Shown one piece after another: positions 1-5,088 of a stretch of DNA of 5,088 nucleotides. The position numbers and the translations under genes are program-made. How positions within the stretch are numbered: the first letter of the stretch is position 1; each line of letters starts with the position of its first letter. The notes under the pieces were generated by a model. It was not told the DNA's origin. It saw only the letters and a program-made list of their open reading frames with translations, and did not search any database. The DNA is from Pseudomonadota bacterium (GTDB lineage Bacteria; Pseudomonadota; Alphaproteobacteria; Rhodospirillales; Casp-alpha2), in NCBI GenBank assembly GCA_027620395.1, contig JAQBZY010000160.1:1-5088 (forward strand), written 5' to 3'.

Positions 1-404
1 AACTGAATGGTCGGCGTAAAGCTGACCTGCCATTTCCTGGCCAGGGCCTTTTCCGATAACACCTCGCCATCGAAATCGGTGACGCTTCTGGAGCCGATAA
101 TATTGAGCTGGAGAACGGAGAAATTCGACGTCACGAAATTGAGAATTTCCGGCTTCGCCAAATTGACGTGGTGCATCTCCTTGCAATAAGGGCAGCCATT
201 TAGTTCCCAAAAGATGGCGAACCGTTTGCCGGCGGCTTTCGCCTCGCTCAGATCCTCATTCAGGATCAGGAAACTCTCCAGAAACCATGGTTGCATGACC
301 AGACCATCGTCGTTGAGTTTCAACTCGGCCGTGAGCCCCGGCCAAGCGGCTAGCAAGGTCGCCGATGCAGTGGCGCTGGCGACAAAATGGCGGCGGGAAA
401 ACAT
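1..404 (-). CDS. soxW: SoxW-type periplasmic thioredoxin (3' end cut by the window)
   Basis: This is a thioredoxin-fold protein, open to the left edge, with 134 codons visible. The ATG at 404-402 is preceded by GGAGAG (412-417) at 7 nt. The N-terminus has a twin-arginine signal (SRRHFV, residues 3-8) and then an Ala-rich hydrophobic stretch to about residue 20, so Tat export to the periplasm is inferred. The redox motif is CPYC at residues 71-74, within an ELNGCPYCKEMH context rather than the classical WCGPC. A TPT cis-proline loop comes at 130-132, just before the edge. The stretches FLESF (41-45), the GSRSVTDFDGE region (104-114) and SEKALARKW (117-125) resemble Sox-cluster thioredoxins as I remember them. 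In that family SoxW receives electrons from the membrane protein SoxV/CcdA and keeps Sox proteins, notably the SoxYZ carrier, in an active thiol state. A ccdA gene lies nearby on the same strand but is separated from it by an opposite-strand gene. The main alternative is a general thioredoxin-like periplasmic reductase. Confidence 0.87.
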   Translation of the reverse strand, partial: MFSRRHFVASATASATLLAAWPGLTAELKLNDDGLVMQPWFLESFLILNEDLSEAKAAGKRFAIFWELNGCPYCKEMHHVNLAKPEILNFVTSNFSVLQLNIIGSRSVTDFDGEVLSEKALARKWQVSFTPTIQ

Positions 405-454
405 CTGTGCTCTCTCCGTGGGCGTTGGGATCGTATTCCTTTTTGCGAATATGT

Positions 455-483
455 AGTGTAGCTTTGGAAAACGTCGCCGCCAA
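455..483 (-). promoter_or_regulatory. Candidate sigma70-like promoter for soxW
   Basis: On the minus strand TTGGCG (483-478) and TACACT (460-455) are separated by exactly 17 nt. Each matches 4 of 6 positions of the -35 and -10 consensus. The spacing and the position about 50 nt upstream of the soxW ATG fit a promoter, but the boxes are weak and no experimental or comparative support is available here. Confidence 0.3.
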
Positions 484-493
484 GATGCATCTT
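482..493. promoter_or_regulatory. 12-bp perfect palindrome in the divergent intergenic region
   Basis: AAGATGCATCTT is a perfect palindrome without spacer. It lies between the divergent soxW and plus-strand unknown genes, overlaps the proposed soxW -35 box, and sits just upstream of the ribosome binding site of the plus-strand gene. A dimeric regulator such as an ArsR-type SoxR could bind here, but that is inference from position and symmetry only. Confidence 0.3.
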
Positions 494-511
494 TTCAATG
501 AGGTCTCCCCC

Positions 512-1240
512 ATGCGCCTATTCGAACGATCGATCGCCGTGCTCGCGCTCATCTTTTGCTTCGGCCTTGCCGCCGCCGCCAAGGCCGACGAGGCGGGGTT
601 CAATGCCGACGTAAGCAAGGCCTATGCCGGCTATAGGAGCGCTGTTCAGTATCTTCGAACCGGAAATCCCGGCCTCGGCGTGATCGAATTGTCCAGGACC
701 ATCCGCGACTGGACTGCTGTCGAAAAACAGACCGGCCAACCGCCAGTGGCGTATCAAAAAGACGCCGCGTTCCAGAAGACAATCACCGGGATCGGTGCCT
801 CGTTGCGCGACGGATTAGCCAAGGCCGAGGCCGGTGATGCCAAAGCCGCCGGCAAGGCTATCGGCGGAATCCAAGAATCGCTTTACCAACTCAGAAAGCG
901 AAATGGCGTCCGGCTGTATTCCGACTGCGTCACCGAATTCAATCATCAAATGGACACGCTCTATCAATTTCGCCATCAGCCACCGGACCCGGCGAAACCC
1001 GACGACTGGAAGAAGGCCGCGGCGGTGAGCCAGGAATATGCCCGGCTCCTCGCCGACTGCCGCACCATGGCACCGGACGAACATCGTAAGAACCCTGATT
1101 TCGTTCGGCTATTCGATGGCGCCAAGAATTCGGTCGAGAGCATGCCCAAGGCGATCAGCGAGAAGAACCCGGGCGGCGTCGTCAATATTCTCCGCGAACT
1201 GCGCTCGTTCGACCACCTGATTTTCTATAATTGGGGCTGA
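512..1240 (+). CDS. Secreted helical protein of unknown function, sox-associated
   Basis: This 242-residue protein has no function I can name. The start at 512 is chosen because GAGG (500-503) lies 8 nt upstream and a good Sec signal follows directly: MRLFER, a hydrophobic core at residues 8-23, and a likely cleavage site AKA|DE after residue 25. An in-frame ATG at 485 would put nine residues ahead of the signal. The mature part is predicted to be mostly helical, with a Y-L-R-T-G-N stretch (48-52) and a conserved-looking end (RSFDHLIFYNWG). Two cysteines, C139 and C183, could form a periplasmic disulfide. There is no CxxCH, so it is not a c-type cytochrome, although the helical pattern recalls heme-free relatives of four-helix-bundle cytochromes (inference). 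Segments from F87 and F197 can be laid over each other without gaps for 46 residues, hinting at duplication. It is divergent from soxW and converges on ccdA; both neighbours handle thiols, so a role linked to Sox redox chemistry is possible but unproven. Confidence 0.85.
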   Translation: MRLFERSIAVLALIFCFGLAAAAKADEAGFNADVSKAYAGYRSAVQYLRTGNPGLGVIELSRTIRDWTAVEKQTGQPPVAYQKDAAFQKTITGIGASLRDGLAKAEAGDAKAAGKAIGGIQESLYQLRKRNGVRLYSDCVTEFNHQMDTLYQFRHQPPDPAKPDDWKKAAAVSQEYARLLADCRTMAPDEHRKNPDFVRLFDGAKNSVESMPKAISEKNPGGVVNILRELRSFDHLIFYNWG

Positions 1241-1262
1241 CCACCCCTTTCCATCCCCTCGC

Positions 1263-1342
1263 CCGTCACCCCGGGCTCGTCCCGGGGGCCAGACTTCGAC
1301 CGGTGGATTCCGAACGGTGCGGCGCACCGCCCGGAATGACGG
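1263..1342. repeat. Palindromic intergenic repeat element
   Basis: Terminal arms CCGTCACCCCGGG (1263-1275) and CCCGGAATGACGG (1330-1342) are inverted copies matching at 11 of 13 positions. Inside are two perfect hairpins: a 7-bp stem CCCCGGG/CCCGGGG (1269-1275 with 1281-1287, 5-nt loop) and a 6-bp stem CGGTGC/GCACCG (1315-1320 with 1324-1329, 3-nt loop). The style resembles dispersed repeats common in alphaproteobacterial intergenic DNA, recalled from memory and not searched. It lies between two converging gene ends, where such elements often sit and may help end or protect transcripts. There is no T-tract, so it is not a classical intrinsic terminator. Confidence 0.6.
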
Positions 1343-1346
1343 ATTG

Positions 1347-1394
1347 TGGGGGACCCCCATCTTGAGGCGAGCGAAGCCGCATCTCGATAGATGA
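1347..1394. repeat. Second palindromic repeat unit next to the first
   Basis: A TGGGGG-A-CCCCCA palindrome (1347-1359) leads into a longer imperfect hairpin. CATCTTGAG (1358-1366) pairs with CTCGATAGATG (1383-1393) around GGC...GCC (1366-1368 with 1376-1378). The pattern of CATC...TGAG and CTCGA...GATGAGG arms with a GC-rich centre resembles a widespread alphaproteobacterial intergenic repeat (from memory). Together with the preceding element it fills most of the gap between the unknown gene and ccdA. Confidence 0.5.
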
Positions 1395-1412
1395 GGAAAA
1401 CGTAATTGCCGC

Positions 1413-2156
1413 TCAACCGACCTTGCCAAGCACCGGAAACGTTTCCAGCAGCCAATAGGCGATATCCGATACGCGGCCGGTCAAGAAAATAATGCCGGTC
1501 AGAATCAGCAGCACGCCGATAACTTTTTCGATCATCCCCATGTGCTTCTTGACGCCAGGCATGAAACGTAGAAACGACCCGATGCCGGCGGCAGCGACCA
1601 TGAACGGCAGACCGATGCCGGCGGCGTAGGCGCCAAGCAGGAAAATCCCCTGCCAGATCGAGTCCTCGGTTCCGGCGAACATCAATACCGCTGCCAGCAC
1701 CGGCCCGACGCAGGGCGTCCATCCGAACGCGAACGCCAACCCCATCAGGTAGGCGCCGAGCAATCCCATCGGCTTCGACGGCCCCTGGAACCGCGCCTCG
1801 CGGTACAGTAGGGGTATCTTGACGATGCCCAAGAAGTGCACGCCCATCACCAGAATCAACGCGCCGGCGATGCGCCCGAGCCAGATCATGTTCTCGGCCA
1901 ACAGCTTGCCGACCACCGACGCGGTGGCGCCGAGAATAATGAATACGGTGGAAAATCCGAGAACGAAGCACAGCGACGAGATGAACACCCGCCTGTTGGC
2001 GCCGGGTGGCGGTCCGTCCTTGCCGGTCATTTCCGAAATCGTGACGCCGCCGATAAAGCAAAGATACGGCGGCACCAAGGGCAATATACAAGGTGAAAGA
2101 AAGCTCAGTGCGCCGGCGACGAACGCGCCGACGACCGTGACATCCATGCCACCCAT
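1413..2156 (-). CDS. soxV: CcdA/SoxV-type membrane thiol-disulfide electron transporter
   Basis: This 247-residue integral membrane protein of the CcdA/DsbD-transmembrane family has about six hydrophobic segments (roughly residues 8-40, 58-82, 92-112, 130-160, 168-192 and 210-228). The family moves electrons from cytoplasmic thioredoxin across the inner membrane to periplasmic thioredoxin-like partners. Its two redox cysteines are visible: C23 in LSPCILPLVPP (first segment) and C149 in GWTPCVGP (fourth segment). Additional cysteines are C33 and C63. The start at 2156 is favoured because GGAG (2166-2163) lies 6 nt upstream; the internal ATG at 2147 would be 15 nt away. It begins 13 nt after the soxB stop, with its ribosome binding site inside that gap, so it is probably co-transcribed with soxB. 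In this setting the likely partner is the SoxW-type thioredoxin at the left edge, hence the SoxV name. A general cytochrome c maturation CcdA is the alternative and could serve both roles. Confidence 0.9.
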   Translation of the reverse strand: MGGMDVTVVGAFVAGALSFLSPCILPLVPPYLCFIGGVTISEMTGKDGPPPGANRRVFISSLCFVLGFSTVFIILGATASVVGKLLAENMIWLGRIAGALILVMGVHFLGIVKIPLLYREARFQGPSKPMGLLGAYLMGLAFAFGWTPCVGPVLAAVLMFAGTEDSIWQGIFLLGAYAAGIGLPFMVAAAGIGSFLRFMPGVKKHMGMIEKVIGVLLILTGIIFLTGRVSDIAYWLLETFPVLGKVG

Positions 2157-2169
2157 CCAAATCTCCCGC

Positions 2170-3858
2170 CTAGGCGCCGCGCACGGTCACATTCCGGTTT
2201 TCGGGAATGTTAACGACTTTTTGCTTCTCGATCCAGCCGGCCACCAGATCGTAGGCGGCCGGCCCTTCGGTACCTTCGTTCACCGACGCCCAGCCGCTGA
2301 CAACATACTTCCCGGTCGGCTCGATTGGCTTGCCGGTCTTTTGCAACGACATGTTTGAGATTCTGGAGCCGATCCCCTTGTTGACGTCGATGGTGTAGTT
2401 CATGCCGCCGACCCGGACCATGTCGCCGCCCTGCTGATAATAAGGATCCTTGTTGAATAGATTGTCGGCAACGTCTTCCAGTATTTCCTTGATGAAGGCG
2501 CCGGTCATTTCGGTTCGATACACCTTCGGATACGTGATCGACGTGTGTTGGTAGACATCGTCGACGGTGATGTCGAATCCCGGCAACAGCGTCGCCCCCC
2601 AGCGGAACCCGGGCGACAGCGCGATTTCGGCATCGCGTTCTTCCAACAGCGCACGGCAGATCAGATCGTCGAATGTGCCATTGAAATTGCCGCGCCGGTA
2701 AAGCAGTGAATCGGTCTTACCCAGCACCCGGTCGATTTCCTTCTTGAATGGCGCCCGGATGTCCGTGACCAGCGCCGCCATTTCCTTGTCCGGCTGAATG
2801 ACGTCCGAGAAAATCGGGATCAGTTTGTAGCGGTAGTCGGTGACGCCGCCGTTACCGACCTTGACGTCGAGCCTGGACAAAAACTTGCCGTGACTGCCGG
2901 ACGCGATCAGTAACGTCCTACCGACCTTAACCGCGCTCGGAAGCGCGTCATGCGTATGCCCGGTCAGGATGACATCGATGCCGCTGACCCTGGCGGCCAT
3001 CTTCCGATCGACGTCGAAGCCGTTGTGCGACAGAAACACGATCAAACCGGCGCCGGCGGCCTTGGCGTCGGCGACCCGTTTGGCGACTTTCGCCTCCTGG
3101 ATGCCGAACGACCAATTCGGCATCAGATAGCGCGGATTGGCGACCGGCGTATACGGAAACGCCTGCCCGATGACGGCGACTTTGACGCCGCCGCGTTCGA
3201 AATAGGCCGTCGATTCGAACACATCCTCCTGCCACTCGTTGTCGCGGACGTTGCCGGCAAGAAACGGGAACATGAGCTTTTCCTTGAGTTCCTTGACCCG
3301 GTCCTGACCGTAGGTGAACTCCCAATGCGCCGTCATGGCCTCGATGCCGAGCTGGTTCTGCACCCGGACCATGTCGTCGCCGGTCGTCTTCAAGGACGTA
3401 TAAGATCCCTGCCAAGTGTCGCCGCCATCCAGAAACAGCGTATTCTTGGGCCGCTCGGCCCGGATCGCCTTGACCAACGTCGCCATCCGATCGACTCCGC
3501 CGACCCGGCCGTAGGACTTGGCCAACGCCGCAAAGTCGTTGCTGGTGAGGGCATAGGCGGCGGCGCTGTCGGCGCCAACATTATATTCCTTGAGAAAATC
3601 CCGCCCGGTGATGTGTGGCGGCAGGCCGGCCTGCTCGCCGACACCGATATTGACCGAGGGTTCGCGGAAATAGATCGGCATCAACTGCGCGTGCATGTCG
3701 GTGAAGTGCAGCAGCGTGACCTGCCCCAAGGGCTCGAACGCGAGCAGTTCCTTCTGCGTCAGCGTCTGGCGGGCCATGACTTGGGAAAACGGTCCGGTGG
3801 TGCCGGTGGCGACCGCCGTCGCTGCGGCAAGATGAAAGAACTCGCGTCTGCTGAGCAC
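2170..3858 (-). CDS. soxB: SoxB, sulfate thiohydrolase (sulfohydrolase) of the Sox pathway
   Basis: This 562-residue periplasmic enzyme hydrolytically releases sulfate from the sulfone end of thiosulfate bound to the SoxY cysteine. It belongs to the metallophosphoesterase/5'-nucleotidase superfamily with a dinuclear manganese centre. Likely metal-site motifs are TDMH (D54, H56), LDGGDTW (D147), AHWEF (H178, where 5'-nucleotidases have GNHEF), LSHNG (H278) and TGHTHD (H301, H303). The C-terminal nucleotidase-like domain spans about residues 375-545. I start it at GTG 3858: this gives a clean Tat signal (SRREFF at 3-8, then an Ala-rich core) and the usual SoxB length. The reading frame is open back to 4017, but that extension overlaps soxA and would bury the signal. 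The ribosome binding site is weak (GGAAT, 3870-3866, 7 nt upstream). As I recall SoxB sequences, the residue before HWEF is usually Gly; here it is Ala177. The gene follows soxA after a gap holding a terminator-like hairpin and precedes ccdA. Confidence 0.96.
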   Translation of the reverse strand: MLSRREFFHLAAATAVATGTTGPFSQVMARQTLTQKELLAFEPLGQVTLLHFTDMHAQLMPIYFREPSVNIGVGEQAGLPPHITGRDFLKEYNVGADSAAAYALTSNDFAALAKSYGRVGGVDRMATLVKAIRAERPKNTLFLDGGDTWQGSYTSLKTTGDDMVRVQNQLGIEAMTAHWEFTYGQDRVKELKEKLMFPFLAGNVRDNEWQEDVFESTAYFERGGVKVAVIGQAFPYTPVANPRYLMPNWSFGIQEAKVAKRVADAKAAGAGLIVFLSHNGFDVDRKMAARVSGIDVILTGHTHDALPSAVKVGRTLLIASGSHGKFLSRLDVKVGNGGVTDYRYKLIPIFSDVIQPDKEMAALVTDIRAPFKKEIDRVLGKTDSLLYRRGNFNGTFDDLICRALLEERDAEIALSPGFRWGATLLPGFDITVDDVYQHTSITYPKVYRTEMTGAFIKEILEDVADNLFNKDPYYQQGGDMVRVGGMNYTIDVNKGIGSRISNMSLQKTGKPIEPTGKYVVSGWASVNEGTEGPAAYDLVAGWIEKQKVVNIPENRNVTVRGA

Positions 3859-3865
3859 GATTTTT

Positions 3866-3871
3866 ATTCCA
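3866..3871 (-). promoter_or_regulatory. Weak ribosome binding site of soxB
   Basis: TGGAAT reads on the minus strand 7 nt before the GTG start at 3858 and 6 nt after the T-run of the upstream hairpin. It is a poor Shine-Dalgarno match, but it is the only candidate and it supports the GTG over other in-frame starts. An out-of-frame ATG here (3872-3870) is followed by GAA and a stop. Confidence 0.45.
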
Positions 3872-3877
3872 TGTGAG

Positions 3878-3910
3878 AAAAAAATGGCCGGAGACGCTGA
3901 CGTCTCCGGC
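3878..3910 (-). terminator. Intrinsic terminator-like hairpin between soxA and soxB
   Basis: GCCGGAGACG (3910-3901 read on the minus strand) and its exact complement (3896-3887) form a perfect 10-bp stem with a 4-nt loop, TCAG. On the minus strand the stem is followed by CA and then seven Ts (3884-3878), the form of a Rho-independent terminator for transcripts coming from soxA. A second run of seven Ts on the plus strand (3918-3924), 7 nt beyond the stem, makes it partly bidirectional. It lies inside an apparent operon, so partial termination or 3'-end protection of the soxA message is more likely than a complete stop. Confidence 0.7.
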
Positions 3911-3922
3911 TCCGCTATTTTT

Positions 3923-4732
3923 TTAGTTTCGAACTGCGGGCGTTTCCACCGGCAGCCCCCGGCCCCGCCACGTGACGTAGAGCTCGAGGTTATTGTATTC
4001 GTCCGAACCGTAACCATAAGGCGTCGAACGAACCATCGAATTACAACCGCGGAAGCGGCGATGCATCGACCCGGGCTTCTGCCAATTGAGGCGATAGGTC
4101 GGGAACCCGTTGACTTGGCCTTCGCTCAACAAGTTGGCGCGGATCATGTTGCCGGCCTGATCTTCGTGGCATTGCTTGCACGCCATGTCGAGTTGACCGC
4201 GGGGCTGATAATAGAACTCCTTGCCCTTATTAAAGAACGGGATCGCCGGGCCGTCGATGCTGACGTTGACCGGCATGCCGTAGGACTGGTTATTGACGTA
4301 AATCGTCATTCCGAGAAGTTCGTCCGATTCCCACTTCCAGGCCTTGGCCTTCATGTTCTCGGTCCGGCAACGGTTAATCCGCTGCTCAATGTTTTCAAGT
4401 TTGCCGAGCTTCTCCACATAGACTGGATAGCGGGTGGCGACGCCCTTCATGGTCTTGGCGGCATCGTTGTGGCAACTGGCGCAAGCCTTGCCGGCATCGC
4501 CTTCTTTCTTACTCCACAATTCCTGGCCCCTGTCGAGCCATAGCCCGGCAGGGTTCTGCAACATGTCGTCCTGCATGCTTTGCGTTTCCGGCGTCATATA
4601 GGTATAGCCGCTCCGCCGGTCTTCGACTTCGTACTTCCCCCACTTATCGCCGGCGGCCTTCGCCGCGCTGGCGGCAACGCCCATCGTAAGTCCGAGCGCC
4701 AGCAGGGCCGTCGTCAACGTTCTCCTGATCAT
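3923..4732 (-). CDS. soxA: SoxA, diheme c-type cytochrome subunit of SoxAX
   Basis: This is a 269-residue periplasmic cytochrome. With SoxX it forms the SoxAX enzyme, which oxidatively couples thiosulfate to the carrier cysteine of SoxY. A Sec signal runs from MIRRT through a hydrophobic core (8-22) to a likely cleavage site AKA|AG near residue 27. Two heme-binding motifs are present, CASCH (84-88) and CKQCH (185-189), so this is the diheme form. Two further cysteines fit the known distal heme ligands: C122 in INRCR for the N-terminal heme and C230 in RFRGCNSMVR for the active-site heme, which carries a persulfide in characterised SoxA proteins. The ATG at 4732 follows AAGGAAA (4744-4738) closely. 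The frame stays open upstream to 4906, but that part overlaps soxZ and would bury the signal. The gene lies 38 nt downstream of soxZ; its stop codon overlaps the plus-strand T-run of the hairpin preceding soxB. SoxX is not in the window. Confidence 0.96.
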   Translation of the reverse strand: MIRRTLTTALLALGLTMGVAASAAKAAGDKWGKYEVEDRRSGYTYMTPETQSMQDDMLQNPAGLWLDRGQELWSKKEGDAGKACASCHNDAAKTMKGVATRYPVYVEKLGKLENIEQRINRCRTENMKAKAWKWESDELLGMTIYVNNQSYGMPVNVSIDGPAIPFFNKGKEFYYQPRGQLDMACKQCHEDQAGNMIRANLLSEGQVNGFPTYRLNWQKPGSMHRRFRGCNSMVRSTPYGYGSDEYNNLELYVTWRGRGLPVETPAVRN

Positions 4733-4770
4733 GGCTGTTTCCTTCCCCTCGTCTTGGTTTTCGGCGTTTA

Positions 4771-5088
4771 TCAAGAGACGGCAATCTTCGAGGCTGCCGT
4801 ATAAGTGGAACCATCGTCGTCTTTCCACGTGAACTTGAACTCTCCACTTTTGTCGACCTTGACGAAGAACGCCATGTAAGGATTGGCCGATATCGCCGGA
4901 TGCCACACCGATTCGAACACCTTATCGCCGTTGAAGGTGCATTCGAAGTGGTTGATGATCGATCTGGGAATCATCTTGCCGTCCTTACCCTTGCGACGGC
5001 CCGATTCCATGACATGCGAGATCAGTGACTTGATCTCGACAACTTCGCCCTTCTTCGCGGTCTCTTGGACCCGAACCCGGGGCTTTAC
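4771..5088 (-). CDS. soxZ: SoxZ, subunit of the SoxYZ sulfur carrier (5' end cut by the window)
   Basis: One hundred and five codons are visible, beginning with VKPRVRVQ at the right edge. SoxZ proteins usually start with something like M-(x)-KPRVKV, so only a few residues are probably missing. SoxZ is a small protein with an immunoglobulin-like beta fold that pairs with SoxY, whose C-terminal cysteine carries the sulfur substrate between Sox enzymes in the periplasm. SoxZ itself usually has no signal peptide and is co-exported with SoxY. Recognisable family stretches are KKGEVVEIKSLISHVMESG (window residues 12-30), HFECTFNG (47-54), WHPAISANPYMAFF (62-75), and a KFTWKDDDGS end (85-94). An internal ATG at 5010 is not the start, because the clear family N-terminus lies upstream of it. 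The gene is followed 38 nt later by soxA, and soxY is expected just outside the window. Confidence 0.95.
   Translation of the reverse strand, partial: VKPRVRVQETAKKGEVVEIKSLISHVMESGRRKGKDGKMIPRSIINHFECTFNGDKVFESVWHPAISANPYMAFFVKVDKSGEFKFTWKDDDGSTYTAASKIAVS

Noticed and set aside
365..511. N-terminal extension of the plus-strand unknown gene to ATG 365
   Set aside because: It would overlap the soxW coding start on the other strand and place 49 residues ahead of a clear signal peptide. GAGG before 512 supports the shorter form.
256..618. Minus-strand open frame of 120 codons covering the divergent region
   Set aside because: It overlaps soxW in another frame and runs antisense into the unknown gene's signal peptide, with no family resemblance.
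1225..2160. Minus-strand open frame of 311 codons overlapping ccdA
   Set aside because: It lies in another frame of ccdA and gives an Arg/His-rich protein with no membrane segments. The CcdA frame with its PC...TPC motifs is the real one.
2950..3876. Long plus-strand open frame (308 codons) opposite soxB
   Set aside because: It is antisense to the clearly coding SoxB and lacks any recognisable domain. Long antisense frames are expected from the codon bias of GC-rich genes.
3859..4017. N-terminal extension of soxB to an upstream ATG
   Set aside because: It would overlap the soxA 3' end, cross the terminator-like hairpin and bury the Tat signal 53 residues inside the protein. The GTG at 3858 gives the normal SoxB start.
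3884..4543. Plus-strand open frame (219 codons) opposite soxA
   Set aside because: It is antisense to SoxA, whose heme motifs and ligand cysteines prove the coding strand. It begins inside the soxA-soxB hairpin and has no plausible ribosome binding site.
4733..4906. N-terminal extension of soxA to an upstream ATG
   Set aside because: It would overlap soxZ and put 58 residues before a clear Sec signal, whereas the ATG at 4732 has a good ribosome binding site.

Overview
The window carries part of a sulfur-oxidation (sox) gene cluster from what looks like a moderately GC-rich proteobacterium, most likely an alphaproteobacterium. The taxonomic guess rests on three things: the Sox gene content, a diheme-type SoxA with a Tat-exported SoxB, and intergenic palindromes of the CGTCA...CCGGG...TGACG style that I associate with alphaproteobacterial genomes. 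No marker gene fixes the genus.

Layout: reading the minus strand 5' to 3' from the right edge, the genes are soxZ (lacking only its first few codons), soxA, soxB and a ccdA/soxV-type membrane thiol-disulfide transporter. They are closely packed (gaps of 38, 64 and 13 nt) and look like one transcription unit. The 64-nt soxA-soxB gap holds a perfect 10-bp hairpin followed by seven Ts in the direction of transcription, so soxB and ccdA may be expressed at a lower level than soxZ and soxA. A 172-nt gap (1241-1412) follows, filled with palindromic repeats and lying between converging gene ends. Then comes one plus-strand gene (512-1240) for a secreted, helical protein of unknown function with two cysteines and a possible internal duplication. 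Divergent from it, at the left edge, is the 5' part of a Tat-exported thioredoxin of the SoxW type (CPYC motif), cut by the window.

How the genes work together (family knowledge): SoxA, with SoxX, oxidatively attaches thiosulfate to the carrier SoxYZ, and SoxB hydrolyses the terminal sulfone to release sulfate. CcdA/SoxV passes electrons across the membrane to SoxW, which keeps periplasmic Sox thiols reduced. No soxCD is seen after soxB; SoxX and SoxY would be expected beyond the right edge. The least explained part is the plus-strand gene, which sits between the two halves of the SoxV-SoxW redox relay.
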